DNA of 9,069 nucleotides. Origin: Deltaproteobacteria bacterium UBA2221. Lineage in GTDB: Bacteria > Desulfobacterota > Syntrophorhabdia > Syntrophorhabdales > WCHB1-27. The notes under the pieces were generated by a model. The model was not told the DNA's origin. It saw only the letters and a program-made list of their open reading frames with translations, and did no database searches. This document shows positions 1 through 6,601 of the stretch, one piece after another. Positions within the stretch are counted from its first letter, which is position 1; each line of letters begins with the position of its first letter. The DNA lies in NCBI GenBank assembly GCA_002328485.1, contig DCUF01000064.1, forward strand, positions 1-9,069, written 5' to 3'. Both the position numbers and the translations under genes were made by a program.

Positions 1-810
1 ACCCATACCCTTGAGGTGGCCCAGATTGCGAGGACCATCGGTAAAGCTTGCCTCTTGAACGAGGACTTGATTGAAGCTATCGCCCTTGGCCACGATCTCG
101 GCCATACCCCTTTTGGCCACGCGGGCGAGGACGTACTGAACCGTATCCACCCTGGTGGTTTCAGGCACAATGAACAGAGTTTGCGTGTGGTCGATGTCCT
201 CGAGAAGGATGGGCAGGGGCTGAACCTTACCCACGAAGTGAGGGAAGGCATTCTGAAGCATACAAAAGGGAAGGGAGACATAATCGCCAAAGATGATATG
301 GATAGGCCTTCCACGAGGGAAGCGGAGATCGTGCGTATAGCGGACGTGATTGCTTACATCAACCACGATATCGACGACGCCATCAGGGGGCACGTTATCG
401 CCGAGGAAGACCTGCCAAAAAGCAGTAAAGACCATCTCGGGCGGACACACTCCAGTCGTATCGACACCATGGTTCGAGGCATCATAAGCGAGACCCTGAA
501 AAACAATGCTGTGTCCATAGGTGAGGGGCTGGAGAGCGAAATTCTTGAACTGAGAGACTTCCTTTACGAAAGGGTATACGAGAGCGAGATGGTTCACGAG
601 GATTTCAAGAAGTGCACCAGAATCGTGGAGGATCTCTACACCTACTTTCAGGGTAATCCTGAGGCGTTTCTTGAGGAAACAGGAAGGACTGTTTTCTACG
701 ATGAGCCTTCAGCCTGTGTCTGTGACTACATAGCGGGGATGACCGATAGGTATGCCTTTACGCTATTCGAGAAGCTTTTTCTTCCTATGCCATGGAAGAT
801 GCCTGTATGA
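1..810 (+). CDS. dgt: dGTPase-like HD-domain triphosphohydrolase, 5' end cut by window
   Basis: The reading frame is open from base 1, so the gene starts left of the window; the visible 269 residues are the C-terminal part. HD-superfamily metal ligands are visible: a THTLEV segment at the left edge (first His), the HD pair of HDLGHTPFGH at bases 91-96, and DVIAYINHDIDDA around bases 346-381 carrying the later Asp. The C-terminal DYIAGMTDRYA block is typical of the COG0232 dGTPase-like group. By family these cytosolic enzymes hydrolyse dGTP, and often other dNTPs, to the deoxynucleoside plus tripolyphosphate, helping control dNTP pools. I estimate about 60 residues are missing. The gene ends with TGA 25 nt before the receiver-domain gene, on the same strand, so they are probably cotranscribed. 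The family call is secure; the true substrate is not shown by sequence. Confidence 0.9.
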   Translation, partial: THTLEVAQIARTIGKACLLNEDLIEAIALGHDLGHTPFGHAGEDVLNRIHPGGFRHNEQSLRVVDVLEKDGQGLNLTHEVREGILKHTKGKGDIIAKDDMDRPSTREAEIVRIADVIAYINHDIDDAIRGHVIAEEDLPKSSKDHLGRTHSSRIDTMVRGIISETLKNNAVSIGEGLESEILELRDFLYERVYESEMVHEDFKKCTRIVEDLYTYFQGNPEAFLEETGRTVFYDEPSACVCDYIAGMTDRYAFTLFEKLFLPMPWKMPV

Positions 811-835
811 AGATACCTGTATAGAGGGGGTGCGG

Positions 836-1729
836 ATGAAAAGAAAGATACTTGTTGCCGACAAGGACTCCAGCCTGAAAGATGCATTCCGGGTCATCTT
901 TTCGGACGATCAGTACGAGATTATCTATGCGTCAAACGGGAAGGAAGCCGAGAAACTCGCGGAGGAGCATCGGCCTGAGATCTATATCGTCAACGTCAAT
1001 CTATCCAAATTCAATGGCATAGAGGTCTACAAGAAACTCCAGAAGGAAAAATATCTGGATGGAGCCCGATTCTTCTTCCTGAAAGACGAGCATGACCGCA
1101 CTGAGCTCCTTGGGTTCCAGGCAGAAGGCATCATCGAGAAACCCATCAACTTTTTCAAGGTGCATGAGAGGATACACAGGGAAGATAAAGAGGATGACGT
1201 TATAGAACTAACGGAAGTAGTCGAGGAGCCGGTCGTGTCGACGGAAGAGCCCGAACCGGTTTTAACGACAGTCGAAGAATCTGTTCAGGCGGAACCGGGC
1301 CCTGCCGAAGAGCCGGACGTGCCTGCGCCCACACCGGTTATCGAAATATCGTCGGCGCCAGAGGAACCGTCAGAATCGGCAGCCCCGGATTTGGTCCAAT
1401 CATCATCAGAATCAATCCCTATAGCGAAGCGGAGTCGCGCGGAGGAATCTACCATGGAACAGAGACCAGCCTTTGAGATTCAAGAAACAATCCCCGAGAA
1501 GGGGGCACTTATGGAATCAACCGCGCTAGACGTTGAGGTAAAAGCAGCCCTCGAATCGGTCATGCAGGACGCGGCCACAAGACTTGTTGAGGCCATGGCG
1601 CCGGCGGTGAGCAGATACATCGAGGATTATACTCGCCACGTGCTTTTTGACATAGCGGAGAAGGTTATCAGGGAAGAGATCGACAAGCTTCTCAAAGAAT
1701 CAACGGATTATCCGGGCAAACAGATCTAA
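836..1729 (+). CDS. Receiver-domain protein lacking the phosphoacceptor Asp, with acidic/Pro linker and helical C-terminus
   Basis: ATG at 836 is chosen because AGAGGGGG (823-830) sits about 5 nt upstream and the receiver fold begins at once (MKRKILVADKD); an open frame reaches back to 752 but has no family-like sequence there. The protein has 297 residues. Residues 1-115 match a CheY-like receiver: acidic D9, a GIEV helix start at 61-64 and the conserved Lys-Pro at K102-P103. The phosphoacceptor position holds N53 (codon 992-994), the second acidic-pocket position is K10, and no Ser/Thr is evident at the switch position near 82-83, so ordinary phosphorylation is unlikely. Residues about 116-225 are rich in Glu, Pro, Ser and Ala and look disordered. 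Residues about 226-290 look helical and charged. No DNA-binding or output enzyme domain is seen. It lies 16 nt before valS. The function is unknown; a phosphorylation-independent adaptor or scaffold is my inference. Confidence 0.85.
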   Translation: MKRKILVADKDSSLKDAFRVIFSDDQYEIIYASNGKEAEKLAEEHRPEIYIVNVNLSKFNGIEVYKKLQKEKYLDGARFFFLKDEHDRTELLGFQAEGIIEKPINFFKVHERIHREDKEDDVIELTEVVEEPVVSTEEPEPVLTTVEESVQAEPGPAEEPDVPAPTPVIEISSAPEEPSESAAPDLVQSSSESIPIAKRSRAEESTMEQRPAFEIQETIPEKGALMESTALDVEVKAALESVMQDAATRLVEAMAPAVSRYIEDYTRHVLFDIAEKVIREEIDKLLKESTDYPGKQI

Positions 1730-1745
1730 TCGAGGTTTTGGAATC

Positions 1746-4376
1746 ATGGACAAGGTGTATGATCCACATACGGTGGAGCGAAAGTGGTATAGTTTTTGGA
1801 ACGAAAAGAACCTTTTCAGGGCGGATAGCCAGTCTGGTAACCCCCCTTTCTGCATAGTAATCCCGCCTCCGAACGTTACCGGCGTCCTTCATATGGGGCA
1901 CGCGCTGAATAACACATTGCAGGATATTTCAACCCGGTTCAAGAGGATGGCCGGTTTCAACGCCCTGTGGCTCCCAGGGACCGACCACGCAGGCATCGCC
2001 ACCCAGAACGTGGTGGAAAGGGAGCTTCAAAAAGAGGCCCTCACGCCGGAGATGCTGGGAAGAGATGGTTTTACCGAACGGGTATGGGAATGGAAAGAGA
2101 GATCGGGGGGGCTTATCATCGAACAGCTCAAGAGGCTGGGCTGTTCCTGTGATTGGTCCCGAGAGCGTTTCACCATGGACAAGGGGCTGAGCAGGGCGGT
2201 CAGAGAGGTCTTTGTCAAGCTCTATGAAGAGGGGCTCATCTACCGCGGCGATTACATCATCAATTGGTGCCCCCGATGCAAGACGGCCCTTTCGGATCTC
2301 GAGGTGGAGCACGAGGATACAAAGGGGCATCTGTACCACATAAGATACCCGCTGGCGGATGAGCAGGGCTATCTGATCGTTGCCACCACCAGACCTGAAA
2401 CCTTACTGGGAGACACGGCCGTGGCCGTCAACCCCGGAGACGAACGGTACGGGCGGTTCGTCGGAAAACACGTGATACTTCCCATCGTGGATAAGAAAAT
2501 CCCTGTCATCGGTGATTCCTACGTGGACACATCCTTCGGAACAGGGGTGCTCAAGGTAACGCCCGCCCACGACCTGAACGACTTCGAGATTGGGAAGAGG
2601 CACAAGCTCGACGTGGTGAAGGTGATTGACGACGATGGCAGGATGAATGAGAGGGCCCTCCACTACGAGGGGATGGACCGGTTCGAATGCAGGACGAAGA
2701 TCATCGAGGAGCTCCAGGCGAAGGGACTCTTCGAGAGGATTGAAGACTATCCGATGGGGGTAGGCCGCTGTTACCGGTGCAAGACCGTTGTCGAGCCATC
2801 CCTTTCACTCCAGTGGTTCGTAAGTATGAAAAGGCTTGCGGAACCGGCCATCGAAGCAGTTCGAGAACACCGCGTCAGAATCGTCCCTGAGATGTGGGAG
2901 AAGGTCTACTTCGAATGGATGGAGAACATCAAGGACTGGTGTATTTCACGACAGATCTGGTGGGGTCACCGAATACCCGTATGGTATTGCGACCACTGCG
3001 GCAAGATGTATGTCTCCCGGGAAGAGCCGAAGACGTGCCAGGAATGCGGCGGCAGCCTCAGGCAAGAGACGGATGTCCTTGACACGTGGTTTTCTTCCGG
3101 ACTTTGGCCTTTTTCCACACTGGGGTGGCCGGACAAGACGGATGATCTAGATGCCTTCTACCCGACCTCTGTGTTGATCACGGGGTTCGACATCCTGTTT
3201 TTCTGGGTGGCCCGCATGATCATGATGGGTCTCCATTTTATGAATGATGTGCCCTTCCGCGATGTCTACATCCATGCCCTTGTGCGGGATGCGGAGGGCA
3301 AGAAAATGAGTAAATCGAAGGGGAACGTGATCGATCCCCTGCTCGTCATGGATCAATACGGTACGGACGCCTTCCGATTTACCCTTGCCATGCTTGCCGC
3401 ACAAGGAAGGGACGTGCTTCTCTCCGAAGAACGTATCGAAGGAGGGCGTAATTTCGTAAACAAGATCTGGAATGCATCGAGGCTGACCTTTGCATTGCTT
3501 GAGAATATTGGCCCCGTTGAAGGGGCGGAGCAATCATCCTTTCTCCCGGACAAATGGATCCGGTCTCGATGCCGGAAGGTGGCACGAGAAGTGGCTGACG
3601 CTATCGATACCTACCGGTATAGCGATGCTGCCCACCAATTGTATAATTTCATCTGGCACGAGTTCTGCGACTGGTACCTCGAGTTGATCAAGCCTGTTCT
3701 TTACGGAAAGGTCTCTGGAGCCGATAGGGCAGCGACAGGAAGGGTCCTGCAAGAGACCTTCCGAGACATTGTCACCCTTCTCCATCCCTTTATGCCTTTT
3801 GTAACTGAGGAGCTCTATCAGCGTATGTCCGACAAAAAATCGGCCAGCGTCATGATTGCCCCTTTTCCAGAGGGGAATGATAGCGAGGCTGACGAGCGGA
3901 GCGAAGGGGAGATGGATGTTATTTTCGGTGTTATCGACGCCATCCGTAATATTCGAGGGGAGATGGCGGTGGCGCCCAATCAAAGGGTCGACGTGCTCAT
4001 TCGGGCTGAGAGGGAGAGGGCTCTCATTGAGGAGTATGCCTATTTTATAAAGGAATTGGCAAAGATCGAGAAGATGGCCTTTACAGAGACAAAGCCCGAA
4101 CGGTCGGCCATAGGGATCTACAAGGATGTGGAGATCTTCGTGCCCATCACGGATACCGAAGTGATCCATCGGGAGTTGGCGCGCATCGAAAAAGAGTTGA
4201 CCAAGATCCAGGGCGAGGTTACCAGGATCGGAAAGAAGCTTCAAAATAGGGATTTCCGAGAAAAGGCCCCGGAAGAGGTTATCCGCAAGGAGGAGGCGGC
4301 TCACGGAGAACTCCTTTCGAGACAGGAGAAACTGATCGGCAACCGGACCAGACTGGAAGGAATTTTGGGAAGGTAA
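1746..4376 (+). CDS. valS: Valyl-tRNA synthetase
   Basis: This class Ia synthetase of 876 residues attaches valine to tRNA-Val in the cytosol; the length is normal for bacterial ValRS. The Rossmann-fold signature is HMGH at 49-52 and the second signature is KMSKS at 520-524. GTDHAGIATQ (from 78) is a ValRS hallmark. The CP1 editing domain, which clears mischarged Thr-tRNA, begins near TTRPETLLGDT (214-224). Cys pairs at 175/178, 342/345, 415/418 and 431/434 suggest zinc-binding knuckles. DVLDTWFSSGLWPFSTLGWP precedes the KMSKS region. The anticodon-binding domain follows, and residues about 808-872 form the charged C-terminal coiled coil typical of ValRS. ATG 1746 follows a GAGG (1732-1735). 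The next gene starts within the stop codon (TAATG). No frameshift or missing key motif is seen. Confidence 0.98.
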   Translation: MDKVYDPHTVERKWYSFWNEKNLFRADSQSGNPPFCIVIPPPNVTGVLHMGHALNNTLQDISTRFKRMAGFNALWLPGTDHAGIATQNVVERELQKEALTPEMLGRDGFTERVWEWKERSGGLIIEQLKRLGCSCDWSRERFTMDKGLSRAVREVFVKLYEEGLIYRGDYIINWCPRCKTALSDLEVEHEDTKGHLYHIRYPLADEQGYLIVATTRPETLLGDTAVAVNPGDERYGRFVGKHVILPIVDKKIPVIGDSYVDTSFGTGVLKVTPAHDLNDFEIGKRHKLDVVKVIDDDGRMNERALHYEGMDRFECRTKIIEELQAKGLFERIEDYPMGVGRCYRCKTVVEPSLSLQWFVSMKRLAEPAIEAVREHRVRIVPEMWEKVYFEWMENIKDWCISRQIWWGHRIPVWYCDHCGKMYVSREEPKTCQECGGSLRQETDVLDTWFSSGLWPFSTLGWPDKTDDLDAFYPTSVLITGFDILFFWVARMIMMGLHFMNDVPFRDVYIHALVRDAEGKKMSKSKGNVIDPLLVMDQYGTDAFRFTLAMLAAQGRDVLLSEERIEGGRNFVNKIWNASRLTFALLENIGPVEGAEQSSFLPDKWIRSRCRKVAREVADAIDTYRYSDAAHQLYNFIWHEFCDWYLELIKPVLYGKVSGADRAATGRVLQETFRDIVTLLHPFMPFVTEELYQRMSDKKSASVMIAPFPEGNDSEADERSEGEMDVIFGVIDAIRNIRGEMAVAPNQRVDVLIRAERERALIEEYAYFIKELAKIEKMAFTETKPERSAIGIYKDVEIFVPITDTEVIHRELARIEKELTKIQGEVTRIGKKLQNRDFREKAPEEVIRKEEAAHGELLSRQEKLIGNRTRLEGILGR

Positions 4377-5671
4377 TGAGTCTCGATCTTTCCATCGTTG
4401 AGAATTTTATTTCGCAGCACCACAGCGGAATAAAGGACGGAATTCTGACGAGGCACGATCGATACAGGATTTTGTCCGAGCTTCGCGAGCATCTGGACAG
4501 ATCGCTGGTTATCCACGAGTCATTTGAGGATAACCTTGGAACAATCATCCAGGCAGCAAGGGGTGCGGAATCCTACCACGGTCTCAAGGAGCTTCGCCGG
4601 CGTGCTGTTTCGGAGATCCAGAATTACTTTTTGGAAGAAAAGACTGTGGTGGACGTGCACGACCTGCTGGGCTCTTTGCGGGATGCCGTCACTGCTCGGG
4701 TTCTGACCCTCGTCGAGAAAGAGATGGAAGAGGAGGGATATGGAGCTGTCCCGGTCGACTACTGCTGGGCCGCGGTCGGGAGCGACGGGCGGGATGAACA
4801 TACCTTTGTCACGGAGCAGAAAAACCTGTTGGTCTTTTCGGAGGCGGAGAGCAGCTTCGCTACGGACAATCTCAGATCAGCCTGCATACAGTATCACCGA
4901 AAATTAGAAGCCAGAACCAAGAATGACGTTGGGCCCAAGGAATTCCTCGACTACTACTTCTGGCTCTTTTCGGAGAAAGTGGCGAAACGTCTGGATTTTA
5001 TAGGGTTCAGCCGCTCCGCTGGCGGCATAATGCCGGTCAACGAGAAATGGCGAGGCCCCCTATCCAACTGGGAGATGCGACTTGAAGAAGCCCTGAACAC
5101 CGCCGAAAAATCCATTGATCCCATGGATCTCATCACCCTAGCCGATGCGCGGCCCATCAAAGGATCGGTCGAGCTCTTGAGCGGAGTGACCGGAAAGGTC
5201 GTTGACCTTCTCCGCAACAACGAGACCGTCATGAAGGATGTAACCGAATCAGTCGTTGAGATGCCCACGGCATTGGGGCTTCTCGGTCGGTTTCGGCTAG
5301 AGACCACCGGTGAAAACGGGGGGAAATTCAATGTGAGGTTGCTGGGTTGGGATCCTTTGATCATGAACGTGCGCGTCCTTTCCTTGCGCCAGGGCATTAA
5401 CGAAACGAATACCGTGAAGCGGATCAAGGCATTAAGGGAGATGAACGTCATAGCCAGGGAGGTTGAAGAGGAATTGACCGAAGCATACCTGGTTTTCATG
5501 AGATTGAGGATAACGGCCCAGATCGAGTGCGATGGTCGGGAGGATTTGAGCTACGTCGACCCTCAAACGCTCGATGCTGAAGATGCCTTCAGCCTTCGAA
5601 AGGCCATGGGATTGGTCGAGGGTCTTCAGAAATACGTCAACGAGTTGCGTCCGCTCAGACAGGCTGTATAG
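4376..5671 (+). CDS. DUF294-type nucleotidyltransferase-like protein, probably catalytically degenerate
   Basis: The protein has 431 residues, and its ATG overlaps the valS stop by one base (TAATG), implying translational coupling. Residues 1-125 are helical, as in the region before the catalytic domain in this family. The nucleotidyltransferase-like domain starts near 126, with GSDGR at 135-139. Family members normally continue with a TDQD motif whose two Asp residues bind metal; here it reads T146-E147-Q148-K149, so the second carboxylate is lost. The later signature GFSRSAGGIMPVNEKW and the WEMRLEEAL helix match DUF294, and the rest fits the helical DUF294_C domain. Relatives often carry cyclic-nucleotide-binding and CBS domains in the same chain; here the CBS pair is encoded by the next gene. 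The family call is firm. Loss of transferase activity and a regulatory role with the CBS protein are inferences. Confidence 0.85.
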   Translation: MSLDLSIVENFISQHHSGIKDGILTRHDRYRILSELREHLDRSLVIHESFEDNLGTIIQAARGAESYHGLKELRRRAVSEIQNYFLEEKTVVDVHDLLGSLRDAVTARVLTLVEKEMEEEGYGAVPVDYCWAAVGSDGRDEHTFVTEQKNLLVFSEAESSFATDNLRSACIQYHRKLEARTKNDVGPKEFLDYYFWLFSEKVAKRLDFIGFSRSAGGIMPVNEKWRGPLSNWEMRLEEALNTAEKSIDPMDLITLADARPIKGSVELLSGVTGKVVDLLRNNETVMKDVTESVVEMPTALGLLGRFRLETTGENGGKFNVRLLGWDPLIMNVRVLSLRQGINETNTVKRIKALREMNVIAREVEEELTEAYLVFMRLRITAQIECDGREDLSYVDPQTLDAEDAFSLRKAMGLVEGLQKYVNELRPLRQAV

Positions 5672-5677
5672 AGGAGG
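5671..5677 (+). promoter_or_regulatory. Ribosome binding site deciding the TTG start of the CBS gene
   Basis: GAGGAGG, four bases before TTG 5682. It overlaps the last base of the TAG stop of the DUF294 gene. It is one of the strongest Shine-Dalgarno matches in the window and supports the non-ATG start. Confidence 0.75.
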
Positions 5678-5681
5678 CGCA

Positions 5682-6053
5682 TTGAAGGTATCGGATATCA
5701 TGAACAGGAACGTAATCACCTGCTACCCTCACGAAAAGCTTCCGGTTATTATGAATAAGTTCGAGCTGTTTCACATCACGGGTATGCCGGTCGTTGAGAA
5801 AGGACTCCTCGTCGGTATCATCTCGGCGACCGATGTCCTGAAAGTGGCCCGGAGTGGCGGCATCGAGGATGTCGCGGTTGAGGATGTGATGACGAGAGAG
5901 GTCGCGTCCGTCCAAAAAACCGATTCTGCGGTAAGTGCAGCGAAGATTATGGTAGAAAAAGGGATCAATCGTCTTCCCGTTGTCGAGAATCGGAGGGTAA
6001 TTGGAATTGTCACGAGGGACGACATAATAAAGGCCGTGGCCATCTGCGAATGA
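5682..6053 (+). CDS. CBS-pair protein (TTG start)
   Basis: This 123-residue protein is made almost only of two CBS motifs: residues about 1-56 (from KVSDIM) and 66-120 (from VEDVMT). Each ends with the (S/T)xxD ribose-contacting signature, SATD at 48-51 and TRDD at 111-114, so adenine-nucleotide binding is plausible. TTG at 5682 is chosen because GAGGAGG (5671-5677) lies 4 nt upstream and the KVSDIM opening matches the usual start of stand-alone CBS proteins. The open frame extends left to 5574 but only inside the previous gene, and the ATG at 5700 would cut into the first motif. The stop of the DUF294 gene is 10 nt upstream. CBS pairs usually act as sensors of ATP, AMP or similar ligands. 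Since CBS and DUF294 are commonly fused elsewhere, this protein may regulate its upstream neighbour; that is inference. Confidence 0.88.
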   Translation: MKVSDIMNRNVITCYPHEKLPVIMNKFELFHITGMPVVEKGLLVGIISATDVLKVARSGGIEDVAVEDVMTREVASVQKTDSAVSAAKIMVEKGINRLPVVENRRVIGIVTRDDIIKAVAICE

Positions 6054-6075
6054 GACAAGAGCGTGACCCTTGATT

Positions 6076-6165
6076 AGCGGGCAGAAGAAGCGGTTCATAC
6101 AAACCATAGAGCCGCCAGGGATGCCCATAGACGTTAAAGTTCTATGTTTCTCCCGCTGACCCGCT
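6076..6165 (+). other. Inverted-repeat region in the leader of gatC, possible structured RNA
   Basis: The 132-nt gap between the CBS gene and gatC has no plausible ORF. AGCGGG-CAG (6076-6084) can pair with CTG-A-CCCGCT (6156-6165), giving nine pairs with one bulged A and closing a region of about 90 nt. Inside are CATAGA/TCTATG (6126-6131 with 6141-6146, 9-nt loop) and a weaker GCGG/CCGC pairing (6090-6093 with 6112-6115). CATAGA also occurs at 6105-6110, so an alternative pairing with 6141-6146 is possible, as is a second CCCGCT at 6152-6157. The outer stem ends 9 nt before the gatC Shine-Dalgarno. I do not recognise a known riboswitch or T-box core here. It could be a leader, a processed operon spacer, or chance. 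Confidence 0.35.
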
Positions 6166-6185
6166 CGGGGCCTTGAAGGAGCATT

Positions 6186-6479
6186 ATGAAGATAACGAAA
6201 GAGGTTGTCGAGTATGTTGCCCACCTGAGTAGACTGGAGTTCTCGCCTGACGAGGCGGACATGTACACGGCTCAATTGGATCGCATACTTGCATATATGG
6301 ATACCCTAAACAAACTCGATACGACGGGTATTGAACCGACCACCCATGCAATCCCCCTCGTGGATGTCATGAGGGCCGACGAAACAGCAGGGGGCCTTGC
6401 GGTCGAGGAGTCGGTAGGAAACGCGCCTGAGCGGATCGATTCCTTTTTTAAAGTCCCGCCTATCATTGAAGCGGAGTAA
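6186..6479 (+). CDS. gatC: Asp-tRNA(Asn)/Glu-tRNA(Gln) amidotransferase subunit C
   Basis: GatC, 97 residues, the usual size. It is the small subunit that wraps around GatA and stabilises its contact with GatB in GatCAB, which converts Glu-tRNA(Gln) to Gln-tRNA(Gln) and Asp-tRNA(Asn) to Asn-tRNA(Asn). Visible family features are the N-terminal VEYVAHLSRLEFSPDE helix, the LDRILAYMDTLNKLDTTGIEPT block, the MRADE segment near 61-65, and the C-terminal APERIDSFFKVPPIIE tail. ATG 6186 is preceded by GAAGGAG (6175-6181) at 4 nt. gatA follows after 122 nt, an unusually loose spacing for a gatCA pair, and the gap is filled by an AT-rich repeat. No gatB is present in the window. Confidence 0.96.
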   Translation: MKITKEVVEYVAHLSRLEFSPDEADMYTAQLDRILAYMDTLNKLDTTGIEPTTHAIPLVDVMRADETAGGLAVEESVGNAPERIDSFFKVPPIIEAE

Positions 6480-6497
6480 GAATCATACATGTGGGGA

Positions 6498-6590
6498 ATG
6501 GGAAAATAGATAAATAGCAAAATGGGGAAGAAGGTTGGATTTTTTCCTATTTTACCACTTTGCCATTTTACCATTTTTACCCTTTCCATT
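6498..6590 (+). repeat. Imperfect hairpin built of 8-bp units between gatC and gatA
   Basis: The left arm (6498-6529) splits into four octamers: ATGGGAAA, ATAGATAA, ATAGCAAA, ATGGGGAA. The right arm, read on the minus strand from 6590 down to 6543, gives AATGGAAA, GGGTAAAA, ATGGTAAA, ATGGCAAA, GTGGTAAA, ATAGGAAA. Both arms therefore repeat a WTGGNAAA-like unit, in opposite orientation, and 6498-6529 can pair imperfectly with 6543-6574 across a short loop. A T6 run lies at 6540-6545. The stretch is much richer in A+T than the flanking genes. It resembles a small palindromic intergenic repeat or MITE-like element; no transposase or clear target duplication is seen. It may also fold in the gatCA mRNA. 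Confidence 0.6.
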
Positions 6591-6601
6591 AAGAGGTAAC
6601 G

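Noticed and set aside
752..835. N-terminal extension of the receiver-domain protein
   Set aside because: The extra 28 codons overlap the dgt 3' end and lack a receiver-like sequence; ATG 836 has the ribosome binding site and the normal receiver start.
3534..4304. 256-codon minus-strand open frame under valS
   Set aside because: It lies wholly inside valS, has no family-like sequence, and is best explained as a codon-use shadow.
5574..5681. N-terminal extension of the CBS protein
   Set aside because: It lies almost entirely within the DUF294 gene in another frame and has no similarity to CBS proteins; TTG 5682 has a strong GAGGAGG upstream.
6054..6185. T-box or known riboswitch before gatC
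   Set aside because: No T-box consensus (AGGGUGGNACCGCG) and no riboswitch core that I recognise is present.
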